Shown here: positions 36,531 to 44,280 of the stretch, piece by piece
How the letters are laid out: the number at the start of each line of letters is the position of its first letter
Numbering within the stretch: the first letter of the stretch is position 1
Assembly (NCBI RefSeq): GCF_023100905.1
Contig: NZ_CP064686.1
Span: 6,448,001 to 6,512,000 of the forward strand
Direction of reading: 5' to 3'
From: Bradyrhizobium sp. 4
Lineage (GTDB): Bacteria > Pseudomonadota > Alphaproteobacteria > Rhizobiales > Xanthobacteraceae
Length of the DNA stretch: 64,000 bases
Program-made: the position numbers and the translations under genes
The notes under the pieces: generated by a model
What the model was told of the DNA's origin: nothing
Database searches by the model: none
The model's input: only the letters and a program-made list of their open reading frames with translations

Positions 36531-37970
36531 CTAGCATTACAGTTGTCTTTTTGATTTGACGTGAGCGCGTTGAGCGGCAGCCTGATGAGCTCTGCGCCAG
36601 AAAGACCATGCGATGATGCGTGCGGGTTGAATACGCTTTCGAGCAAGTCTGATGGCAATGCGGCGGATTTCCTGGATTGACCAACGGATCAGTGGCGGTG
36701 TGGTTATGCTTTGGCTTTTGCCGGGGGGCGAGGTTTCGTTTTTTTGGGCGGTGGCGGATTAGCGCGATGGCGGATCGCCGCCAGCATGGCGAAGGCGAGC
36801 ATCACCAGGGACACGTGGCGATGCCAGCCATGCCAGGACCTGCTCTCGTTATGATCGAGCCCGAACTCGTTTTTCGCGGTTTCAAAGCTGTCCTCGATCG
36901 CCCATCGATGGCCTTCGACCGCGACCAGCGTTTCAATTGATGTTCCCGCTGGGCACCAGGTGGTGAAGAAGGCGAGATCGCCATCGGCGATATGGCGACG
37001 GATCAGCAGACCGCGCGTCCATAAACCATCATTTGCGCTGTTGAACTGCTCGGCCTCGAGGTCGGCCAGTTCGAGATAACACCAGTCGTGCAGCCGCGGT
37101 CCTTTGGTTCCGGCTCCCGCCGACAGGCGCTTCCAGTCGGACGGGCGGCGCGTCCGGGCGAGGTCCGCGGCCGTACCGGCGACCGGCGGTCGCTTGCCCC
37201 AGGATCGAAACACATGAGCGCTGCTGACCCCGAGCACGTAGCCTTTGCCTGCCCGACGTAGTTGCTGTTCGATGTCGCCAACACCGTAGACCGTGTCACC
37301 GGCAACCCACTTGAATGGTACAGACGCGGCTATCGCACGTGCGATCATTCTCGTCGCAAGCTTTGGTTTGGTCGCAAAGCAGACATCGGGCACGTATGCG
37401 GCTTCCAGACGATCTGGATCGTCGGTCCATTCCTTCGGAAGATACAACGCGCGATCGATGAACGCATGACCATGACGCGAAACGTAGGTAGCGAAGACGC
37501 CGATCTGGCAGTTCGTGATCTTCCCTGCCGAACCAGTGTATTGCCGCGCCACTCCGCACGAGGCGTTACCCTGCTTGAGAAAGCCGGTCTCGTCGATCAC
37601 CAGCACCGCATCGTCATCCGCCAAGTGCTCGATGACATAGTCCCGGACGATATCGCGCAGGGCATCAGCGTCCCAATCCCCGCGACCCAGGATCGCCTGC
37701 TGCCGCCATGGGCCGGGATCGCCAGCCGCCTCCGCGCGCATCCAACCGGTCTTGCGCTGCTCATCTCCGAGCAGACCTTCCAGGAACAGGCCTGCATTCG
37801 TCGCCACACGCTCTTGCGTGAACAACGGACGTATCCGCTGCTTGACCTCTCGAAGCGACGCCGCCCACAACGCAAGCGTCTCCTCAACCGACGCGGCCCG
37901 CGTCCACGACATTTGAATCATGGTTGCCCATGGATTCAGAAGCGCGCAAAAAAGGCAACTGTAATGCTAG
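36531..37970 (-). mobile_element. IS701-family insertion sequence, copy 1
   Basis: The terminal inverted repeats are CATTACAGTTGTCTTTTT at the left and, on the other strand, CATTACAGTTGCCTTTTTT at the right. Both ends are flanked by CTAG (36531-36534 and 37967-37970), which fits the YTAR 4-bp target duplication of IS701 elements. The element is about 1.43 kb and carries a single transposase gene on the minus strand. Both ends and the gene look complete. Confidence 0.85.
36704..37921 (-). CDS. IS701-family transposase
   Basis: A DDE transposase of 405 residues (402 if the fourth codon, ATG at 37912, is the start). The catalytic acids are seen in AVLVIDETGFLKQG, WVAGDTVYG and WAIEDSFETAKNEFGLDHNE; the last motif carries the Glu and is typical of IS701. 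ARQYTGSAGKITNCQIGVFA is another family signature. The C-terminus is rich in Pro/Lys. The gene is uninterrupted, so the element may still be active. Confidence 0.9.
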   Translation of the reverse strand: MIQMSWTRAASVEETLALWAASLREVKQRIRPLFTQERVATNAGLFLEGLLGDEQRKTGWMRAEAAGDPGPWRQQAILGRGDWDADALRDIVRDYVIEHLADDDAVLVIDETGFLKQGNASCGVARQYTGSAGKITNCQIGVFATYVSRHGHAFIDRALYLPKEWTDDPDRLEAAYVPDVCFATKPKLATRMIARAIAASVPFKWVAGDTVYGVGDIEQQLRRAGKGYVLGVSSAHVFRSWGKRPPVAGTAADLARTRRPSDWKRLSAGAGTKGPRLHDWCYLELADLEAEQFNSANDGLWTRGLLIRRHIADGDLAFFTTWCPAGTSIETLVAVEGHRWAIEDSFETAKNEFGLDHNESRSWHGWHRHVSLVMLAFAMLAAIRHRANPPPPKKTKPRPPAKAKA

Positions 37971-38806
37971 GGTCTGTACCTAATTAGCGAGTTCTGATTC
38001 CCTGGTGCCAAGTTGATTCGGCACGGGGGACTTCGATGCGCAAAGGACTGTTCTGGCTCAACGACAAGCAGTGGGCTCAGATAGAGCCGCATCTGCCAAC
38101 AAACCAGACCGGCCCGGCGCGCGAAGACGATCGACGCATTATCAGCGGTATCATTCACATGCTCCAGTGCGGCGCACGCTGGCGCGATTGCCCGTCCGAC
38201 TATGGCCCTTACACGACGATCTACAATCGGTTCAATCGCTGGGCTAAGCGCGGACATTGGCAGGCGATCTTTGAAGCGCTCGCCCGCTGCGGCAAGGACC
38301 GAGTGGCTTTGTCGATCGACTCCACCTCGATCAAAGCGCATCGCTCGGCGAGCGGCGGAAAAGGGGGGAGTGTGAACAGGCGATCGGCCGCTCGCGCGGT
38401 GGGCGGACCACGAAAATCCACGCGCTGAGCGACCCTGATTGCAAACCTTGCGCATTTCATCTCACTCCGGGACAAGCCGCAGACATTGCCGCAGGGCCGG
38501 CCCTTTTGAAGCTCGCGCCGCCCATGTCTTCCCTCATTGGGGACAAAGGCTACGATGGCGACGGCTTTCGCGCCGAAATCGTCAATCGCGGCGCGAAACC
38601 CGTCATTCCAAACAAATCCAACCGGGTAACCCTCCACAGCTTCAGCAAGCGCCTCTATAAAGGGCGCAATGTTATCGAGCGCTGTTTCTGCCGGCTCAAG
38701 GATTTCAGGCGTGTTGCTACTCGCTACGACAAACTTGCCAGAAACTTCTTGGCCGCCGTCCACCTCGCCGCTCTCGTCGCTTATTGGATCAATTGAGTCT
38801 GAACCC
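37971..38806 (+). mobile_element. IS5-family (IS427-like) insertion sequence
   Basis: The ends begin GGTCTGTACCTAATTAG at the left and, on the other strand, GGGTTCAGACTCAATTGAT at the right, an imperfect inverted repeat. It is about 0.84 kb, abuts the right CTAG of the IS701 element, and ends just before the CTAA that flanks the second IS701 copy. The transposase is split between two frames, as is usual in this group. Confidence 0.75.
38036..38796 (+). CDS. IS5-family transposase, two frames joined by a -1 shift
   Basis: The first frame (38036-38428) encodes the N-terminal part MRKGLFWLNDKQWAQIEPHL to SIDSTSIKAHRSASGGKG, including the first catalytic Asp. The second frame continues with EQAIGRSRGGRTTKIHALSD, LIGDKGYDGDGFRAEI (second Asp) and NVIERCFCRLKDFRRVATRYDK (Glu). 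The frames are joined by a -1 shift at AAAAGGGGGGAG (38359-38370), the kind of slippery run used for programmed frameshifting in IS427-group elements. With the shift the DDE protein is complete at about 250 residues, so this is probably not a broken gene. Confidence 0.8.
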
Positions 38807-40260
38807 TAACACTACTTTGGCAGAATGTGTTTTCGCCGCTGTTTTTCAAGGATTTGCTTTCGGCAATATGGGCACTGCTGGGGCGGCGGCCGAAGGATGA
38901 GATCGACGATGGCGTGACGTACGGCGGGCATAGTCGGTTGAGGCGGAGGCCCGTTGATTCTTTTTTTTTCGCCCCGCGTTTGCGAGGCGACGATGTTGCA
39001 GGAAGGCGTAGGCAATCATTGTCATAAGGGCGTGGCGATGAAGACCTTGCCATGATCGCCCTTCGAAGTGATCAAGTCCAAGTTCCTCCTTCAACTGTTG
39101 ATGCGCCTGCTCACAAATCCACCGTGCCTTGATGGTGGCGGCCAGCGTGCGCAGATCCGTCGTCGCCGGAAGATTGGCGAGATAGTATTTCTTCTCCCCG
39201 GAGGCACGTTGCTCGCCAATGAGCCAGGCTTCGTCGCCTGGGAGATGCTGCTGACCTTTATCCCATATCCGCTGCGGAGGGCCGTCGGCGGTGCGGACAC
39301 GGAGAGCAGCAAATCGGGCTTTGAGCCGACCTTTCGTCCCGCTGCGCCAACTCACGGTTTTCCATTTGGCGCTGGCCAGCATTTGTTCTGCCGCAATCGA
39401 TAAGATATCGGGCACGTGGTGCTTTCGTGGTTTGCCACGGGCTTTGGTGATCGGCCAAATGAGCTTCACATCGACCGGATACACTTTCTGGTGCCGAGGG
39501 ATACCGACCGCCCAGGCCAGCCCGCGCTCTGTTAGCCCTTGTCGAAACGGCGCGCTGAGGCCGTATCCTGCATCCGCCAGCACACATCCAAAGCGTATGT
39601 TGGCTGCCATCGCGCGGTCAATCTCGGCCAAAGCGATCTCCGGCTTGGACCGCGGCGTTCGGTGTTCGACTGGCACGCGAGCGCGCTTCAAGCGAGGCAT
39701 GTCGCTTGTCCAGCTGTCAGGCAGAAAGAGACGTAACGCGACCATCACGGGCACTTCCCCGCGCGCAAGCGTTAAAGACACCAGCGTTTGGCAATTTGCA
39801 GTTTTACCGAGAGCCGACGCGTATTGAGCCGCAACACCGACCGATCGCTCACCCTTTTTCGGCAGTGAGGTGTCATCAATAACCAGCACCGCATCCCTGC
39901 CGCCGACAAGTCGGTCCGCCTGGTTGAGCAGCTCTGTCTCTAGCGGCGTCGCGTTCCAGACGCCGTCCGCAATGAAATGGTGCAACTGGTCGTAGTTGCT
40001 CGTGGCAAGGCGTTCCGCCATCGGCTGAACGCTCTTGCGATCGCCAGGACCGATCAATCCCGCAACATATAGAGGACACATCCGCTGTCGGGTCTTATGA
40101 CCCAGCCGGTCCAAGAACGGCATCAGCCAGCGTTCGAGTTCGTCTTCCCATCCCGGCATGGTCAGCCCTCCAAGAGCCGACCACCCATGAATCATTGAAC
40201 AATTGATTCGGGAATCCTATAAATCGCGGCAAAATCAACAATCTGCCAAAGTAGTGCTAA
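38806..40260 (-). mobile_element. IS701-family insertion sequence, copy 2 (different subtype)
   Basis: The inverted repeats CACTACTTTGGCAGAATGT (left, from 38810) and CACTACTTTGGCAGATTGT (right, other strand, to 40256) match at 18 of 19 positions. Direct repeats CTAA flank them (38806-38809 and 40257-40260), again a YTAR target duplication. The element is 1,447 bp with one complete transposase gene. It has interrupted sequence that now reads from the IS5 right end into the ISL3 remnant. Confidence 0.92.
38846..40159 (-). CDS. IS701-family transposase
   Basis: A protein of 437 residues from the ATG at 40159, which follows GGAGGGCTGACC; an ATG at 40195 is also in frame. Catalytic motifs are AVLVIDDTSLPKKG, CVLADAGYG and CEQAHQQLKEELGLDHFEGRSW. 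It is not closely similar to the transposase at 36704-37921, so the two elements are separate arrivals. The frame is intact. Confidence 0.9.
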   Translation of the reverse strand: MPGWEDELERWLMPFLDRLGHKTRQRMCPLYVAGLIGPGDRKSVQPMAERLATSNYDQLHHFIADGVWNATPLETELLNQADRLVGGRDAVLVIDDTSLPKKGERSVGVAAQYASALGKTANCQTLVSLTLARGEVPVMVALRLFLPDSWTSDMPRLKRARVPVEHRTPRSKPEIALAEIDRAMAANIRFGCVLADAGYGLSAPFRQGLTERGLAWAVGIPRHQKVYPVDVKLIWPITKARGKPRKHHVPDILSIAAEQMLASAKWKTVSWRSGTKGRLKARFAALRVRTADGPPQRIWDKGQQHLPGDEAWLIGEQRASGEKKYYLANLPATTDLRTLAATIKARWICEQAHQQLKEELGLDHFEGRSWQGLHRHALMTMIAYAFLQHRRLANAGRKKKNQRASASTDYARRTSRHRRSHPSAAAPAVPILPKANP

Positions 40261-40263
40261 GCC

Positions 40264-40592
40264 GACCACCTAACTAAGGCCGAGACCGTCACGCTTGCCG
40301 TCATCGAACAAAACTTTCCTATGCTGGCCGATGCCCAAGCTCTCCAGGCGATCATCCGAAGGAGGCCGAGATGGAGCTCGAACCTCGGATTGATGAATCC
40401 AAGCGGAGCCTCATTGCGTCGTTCGCGAATGGGATCGCCAACGATAAGGGCGCGGTGCACGCCGCTATTACGCAACCATGGTCCAATGGCCAAGTGAAAG
40501 CTCACATCGCCAAGCTCAAGCTGGTCGAACGGCAGATGTACGGGCGCGCTAAGCTCGATCTTCTTCAGGCTAGGCTGATTGGCGCGCCATAA
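40264..40592 (+). pseudogene. ISL3-family transposase, C-terminal remnant
   Basis: LTKAETVTLAVIEQNFPMLA followed, after a frame change near 40365, by IDESKRSLIASFANGIANDK and AITQPWSNGQVKAHIAKLKL, then RQMYGRAKLDLLQARL. These are the last 110 residues of an ISL3 (IS204/IS1165) transposase. The usual NGQVEGHI is NGQVKAHI here, so the conserved Glu is lost. There is no N-terminal part or terminal repeat. Confidence 0.8.
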
Positions 40593-40738
40593 AAACAATC
40601 ACGATCATCGAATATGCGTCAGAGCCCCGATTGGATGCCGATTACCCCGAACACTCGTTTGACTAGGTCGCAACAGAAGCTTAATGACTTGATTTCAGTG
40701 GGGCGCTGGAAGCTAAAAGCTTGAACTAAGCGGCAGAT

Positions 40739-41182
40739 CTATCGAAGCCCTTCCATAGCGAGCCGCAGCGACTTCGGGATGCGCTGCGCCTTTCCGGCTG
40801 AAATAAACGCCACGCGTACACGCGCCGTGACTAGGAGATCGTCTCCGCGCCTGCATTCCTGCAGCAACGCAATCGACGCTCCCCTCACCTCTTGCGGGAC
40901 TGTGACGACGTCAAGCAGGTCATCCAAGACCGCCGGTTTTAGAAAATCGATCGTCATGGAGCGGACAACGAAGGCAAAGCCGGGCGCATCTTTCTTGGCT
41001 TCTCTGAGTAGCGCTTGCTGAGTGGTTCCGAGCAGGCGCAAGTAATTCGTTCTACCGCGTTCCATGAAGCGCAAAAAATTTGCGTGATAAACAATCTGAC
41101 CGGAGTCAGTATCTTCGAAATAGACGCGGACCTGCATATGATGGCCGCCGTCGCGAATTTCGCCATCAAGAGAAGCTGTCAC
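40739..41182 (-). CDS. Acyl-CoA thioesterase, YbgC/4HBT family (intact copy)
   Basis: A hotdog-fold thioesterase of 147 residues that hydrolyses short-chain or aromatic acyl-CoA esters. VRVYFEDTDSGQIVYHANFLRFMERGRTN contains the catalytic Asp and the YHAN motif of the YbgC class, and FAFVVRSMTIDFLKPAVLDD the central strand. The start is GTG at 41182, preceded by AAGGA; the equivalent ATG in the decayed copy has been lost here, and an internal ATG at 41137 is the alternative. It is the only complete one of three copies within 6 kb. It may replace the truncated chromosomal gene at 35171. Confidence 0.83.
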   Translation of the reverse strand: MTASLDGEIRDGGHHMQVRVYFEDTDSGQIVYHANFLRFMERGRTNYLRLLGTTQQALLREAKKDAPGFAFVVRSMTIDFLKPAVLDDLLDVVTVPQEVRGASIALLQECRRGDDLLVTARVRVAFISAGKAQRIPKSLRLAMEGLR

Positions 41183-41566
41183 AGTGCGGTTTCCTTACTG
41201 CCGTTCTGGGACGAATTGTCTTGCACAGAGGCGCGTTCCGCAGCAAGTGCCAATGGGTTTGGTGCGTGCAGGTTGAGGCTGCCCGGCGCAAGGCCGGTCG
41301 GAGACCGGTTGCTTTGCGAGAAGCCGGCACCCCCCTATCCAGATTTCGGGCAAGTCCCGCACGCACGGATGGTCTGCAGAGCTCTTATCGCTGCTCAGCA
41401 ATCCCCGAGGACCGAGGTCGCCCCACTGGCAAGCGCCTTGATCTCCGCGTACATCTCCGCTTCGCAGGCCAAAGTCGGGATTGCCCGGCAGTGCGGATTG
41501 TTCAGCAAGCAGTCCTATTCCGCGAATCCTACCATTCTTAGCAATTGTTAAACTCCGGCCGGTCAG
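41183..41566. other. Intergenic stretch, no gene recognised
   Basis: No open frame here has a recognisable domain or ribosome-binding site. It lies between the intact thioesterase and the amidohydrolase/hipA fragments and resembles other eroded sequence in this region. Confidence 0.5.
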
Positions 41567-41755
41567 TCATCGCGGCTGGATATTCCAGGTGAGATGGTCA
41601 TGGAGATCAATGAAACCGGGCAGAATGATCCACGGTACCTTGACCGAAGAGTCGGCCGCGCCGATGCTCTGCGCCCGAGCTCGTCGCTCGGTACGACACG
41701 CACCGCGCCTGGCAAGTCCGCGCCGAGCGCTGCCAATAGATCGAAGTCGCTCACC
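41567..41755 (-). pseudogene. Joined fragments of a hipA-like gene and an amidohydrolase gene
   Basis: On the minus strand 41672-41755 encodes SDFDLLAALGADLPGAVRVV, which matches NDFDLLAALGTNLPGAVRAL in the intact hipA at 51473-52717. Directly after it, in another frame (41567-41645), comes VPWIILPGFIDLHDHLTWNI, the N-terminal metal-binding segment of an amidohydrolase (HxH form, here HDH). Neither gene continues. This is a scar where two remnants meet. Confidence 0.7.
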
Positions 41756-41940
41756 GCGCCGCAAGAAAGCGACGAGTTCATTTGCATATCCGTCACGTGC
41801 CGGGACGCTGCCTTATGAGCCGGGCGATTCGGTCGTAAGGTGGCCGTTGGAGCAGATGTTCGAGTTCGGCATGAGAGGCCGCCAACGTCATTCAACATTC
41901 CGCGTTGTCGTGTTCAGCCGTGTCCGGCTGAAGACGTTAA

Positions 41941-41956
41941 TGTCCGGGACCAGACA
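41941..41956 (+). promoter_or_regulatory. NifA upstream activator sequence
   Basis: TGTCCGGGACCAGACA has the exact TGT-N10-ACA form of NifA sites. Its centre is about 100 bp before the -12 element of the promoter at 42036-42051, the usual 80-150 bp spacing. The motif alone is short and could arise by chance, but the combination with the promoter makes it convincing. Confidence 0.75.
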
Positions 41957-42035
41957 CTGAGGCGCGAGTATTCCGTCGGTGGACACGAAGCACATGGTTT
42001 TGCCCTCTTCAAGCCAGGCTCGCAAATGTCTTTAG

Positions 42036-42051
42036 TGGCACGTGTATTGCT
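42036..42051 (+). promoter_or_regulatory. Sigma-54 (-24/-12) promoter
   Basis: TGGCACGTGTATTGCT matches the RpoN consensus TGGCACG-N4-TTGCW at every defined position. The predicted transcription start is near 42062. With the NifA site upstream it should be active in micro-oxic nodules. It points at the 13-codon ORF at 42115 and, further on, the radical SAM gene cluster. Confidence 0.85.
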
Positions 42052-42114
42052 GGGACACCGTAAATGCATCCGCACGACCATGACGATCTCGCATTCGCCG
42101 GCCCAGGAGTTCAA

Positions 42115-42156
42115 ATGAAACTTGCTCGACTCAATGCCTTGGACCTGCGCTATTGA
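42115..42156 (+). CDS. Possible 13-residue peptide ORF behind the NifA/sigma-54 promoter
   Basis: The ORF encodes MKLARLNALDLRY. AGGAG (42105-42109) lies 5 nt before the ATG, nearly ideal. The predicted leader is only about 52 nt. No family is recognised. It could be a leader peptide, a very short precursor peptide for the radical SAM enzyme encoded 650 nt downstream, or the first codons of a gene lost by deletion. The promoter, ribosome-binding site and start are clear; the function is not. Confidence 0.4.
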   Translation: MKLARLNALDLRY

Positions 42157-42807
42157 GTGCGGTCCCGCCTAAAGCTTTGCCGCGTCCCTCGCGGGTGCCG
42201 CTGTCGTTCTTCGCGTCGGGTAACTCTCAAGACCACCAGACACGACTAGCATTGAGCGCGCTTACTCCCGAGCAAATCCGAACCAGTGTGACACGTTTGG
42301 GCGGCTCTGTGTCGAATGCATGCAGCGGCACGCGAATGTTGGCGTCGGACCGGGAGGAAACCAAATCAAGCTTGGTCTCGAGCAATGGGCGCTTCCTGTC
42401 GAAGAGGGGAGCGGACAGAAGTTGTTCAATGGCACGCTGGAGCAGATCGAGCTCGGCGCCCGACCCGGCGCGGGTCACACTCGAAGGTGGAGCACCATTT
42501 TCTCCAGCAGTATTCGCACTCCTCAGCCCCTGAAGTCTTTCTCGGTGCCGTTTCGCAACGCCCGAAGGACATTCGGCCACGGCATCTGTCTTCCTCGCCG
42601 AACCATAATCATCCCGCGTGTCCCCGAGCGGATGGCGACACTCGGTCTGCTCTACGGTGGTTGCGTCGAGTAGGAGCCGACAAATCCGCGTCTGATCGAA
42701 TTGCACGACTTCAGTATCGAGCCCGAGCTTAAGAGCGCGATGTGACACGAGCAACGAAGCTGCCATCGGGCCTTGCCTTCACAAGAAAGCTAGAGGAGTT
42801 TAAAAAA
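42157..42807. other. 650-nt stretch before the radical SAM gene, no gene recognised
   Basis: An open frame on the minus strand (42227-42766, 179 residues, starting MAASLLVSHRALKLG) and overlapping plus-strand frames are present, but none shows a known motif or convincing ribosome-binding site. The stretch could be a long untranslated leader of the cluster, or the eroded remains of a gene that once followed the promoter. Confidence 0.4.
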
Positions 42808-44280
42808 ATGCGTGCGCCGTCCTATTCCGAGGCCTTGGAATTCGCGATCGACCGCTCGTACGACATTAACCTTGACATGTTGAGGTCACGGAATTTGCAC
42901 CTTGACATGCACAACGATTATCTTGTCGGCACATATCCGCCTCTCAAGGCAATGGGCGACCTGAATGCCGAAAAGTTGTTGCTTCAGGTTTCGTCGTCAA
43001 TTGATCTCTATTTTCACATCCCCTTCTGCGATCAGTATTGTACCTTTTGCCACTTCGCCAAGGAAATCAATCCATCTTCCGGGCGAGTGGAGCGCTATCT
43101 GGCGGCTTTAGATAAAGAGATGAGTTGGTCGGACGCAGCGCTCGGTGGCAGAGCTGTTGAGACTGCTTTTTTTGGAGGCGGCACTCCCTCGTTCTTAACC
43201 AACCGTCAACTCGAAACGCTATTTGGCATGATTAGCCGGCGCTTTGACCTGTCTAAGTCGGAAGTGAGTTTCGAATTGCATCCCTCTCTTGCAAAGCAAG
43301 CGGACGCTGCACATCGCATATCCACACTGCTTAGAGCCGGCGTAAACCGCTTCGTATTGGGCGTTCAGAGTCTAGATCCGCGCATTTTACGCATATTGAA
43401 CCGCGGGCACCACGTGGACGAGGTAGTACAACTAGTAAAGTTACTGAATGAGATGGGCGTTCAGAATCTGTCGCTTGATCTCATGTATGGGTTGCCGCAG
43501 CAAACGCTCCGGAGCTGGTACGACTCACTTATCGGCTTACTGGATATGGGAATAGAGAAGTTCAATGTATTCCCATTGATGTTTAAATCTACAGACCCCG
43601 TAGCCCGCCATTTGGCTAGGGGACGATATCAATTTGCCGGGGCTAAGGAGCGCATTATCATGCATTTTATGGCCGAGCACATCCTCACGAAACTCGGCTA
43701 TCGCCATGGGCCGATTTTCTATTGGAGTAAGCAGTCGCAGCCGCACTCAATTCAACAGAGCCGCAAATACGATTCCTGGAACGACAATAATCTGGTCCCG
43801 TTTGGGGTTGCCGGGTTTGGTTACATGAGCCAGTGCCAGTTCTATAACGAGGCAGATTTAGATCGCTACCTATATAGGGTTGAGGCGGGCGAGAAGCCTG
43901 TGTGGAAGGGTGTTGTCCTGTCGCAAGATGATCTCATGCGCAGAACGGTAATGTTTGCCCTGCGTAGCAGTGGGGTGTTGCTCTCCCGCTTCGAGCGGGA
44001 GTTTGGGGTTTCCATTGAGAAATGCTTTGGCCGCGAGCTTGAACTCTTGAATGAGGCAGGACTCATCTGCATTTCGAACGGCCTGCTTTCGCTAACTGCC
44101 GCCGGCACTATCAATTCGGGCGCCGTATCGCTGCTATTCTTCTCGAACAATATACTCGAGCGGGTCGCGTACAACGACAGCAGGATAATAGACAAACGAA
44201 CTGATCTGCTCGAAAAGCACGATTACTCACCGGCCGCACGATACGGGTCAAGTGCCGAAATGCAAGTTGCGTTTCGATGA
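42808..44280 (+). CDS. Radical SAM protein, HemW/HemN-like
   Basis: A protein of 490 residues. A 65-residue N-terminal extension precedes the core. IPFCDQYCTFCHF carries the CX3CX2C cluster ligands C74, C78 and C81. FFGGGTPSFL (about 121-130) binds SAM, and GVNRFVLGVQSLDPRILRIL, NRGHH and DLMYGLPQQTLRSW are characteristic of the HemW branch. The C-terminal HemN-type domain (VMFALRSSGVLLSRFEREFG) is present. The ATG at 42808 follows GAGGAG with good spacing; an upstream GTG at 42742 is weaker. The extension and the neighbours argue against a simple HemW or coproporphyrinogen dehydrogenase. The next gene overlaps its stop (ATGA). Base composition is lower in GC than regions A and C. Confidence 0.85.
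   Translation: MRAPSYSEALEFAIDRSYDINLDMLRSRNLHLDMHNDYLVGTYPPLKAMGDLNAEKLLLQVSSSIDLYFHIPFCDQYCTFCHFAKEINPSSGRVERYLAALDKEMSWSDAALGGRAVETAFFGGGTPSFLTNRQLETLFGMISRRFDLSKSEVSFELHPSLAKQADAAHRISTLLRAGVNRFVLGVQSLDPRILRILNRGHHVDEVVQLVKLLNEMGVQNLSLDLMYGLPQQTLRSWYDSLIGLLDMGIEKFNVFPLMFKSTDPVARHLARGRYQFAGAKERIIMHFMAEHILTKLGYRHGPIFYWSKQSQPHSIQQSRKYDSWNDNNLVPFGVAGFGYMSQCQFYNEADLDRYLYRVEAGEKPVWKGVVLSQDDLMRRTVMFALRSSGVLLSRFEREFGVSIEKCFGRELELLNEAGLICISNGLLSLTAAGTINSGAVSLLFFSNNILERVAYNDSRIIDKRTDLLEKHDYSPAARYGSSAEMQVAFR

Noticed and set aside
38036..38796. IS5 transposase as a simple pseudogene
   Set aside because: The frame change sits on a classical slippery run and restores a complete DDE protein, so programmed recoding is more likely.
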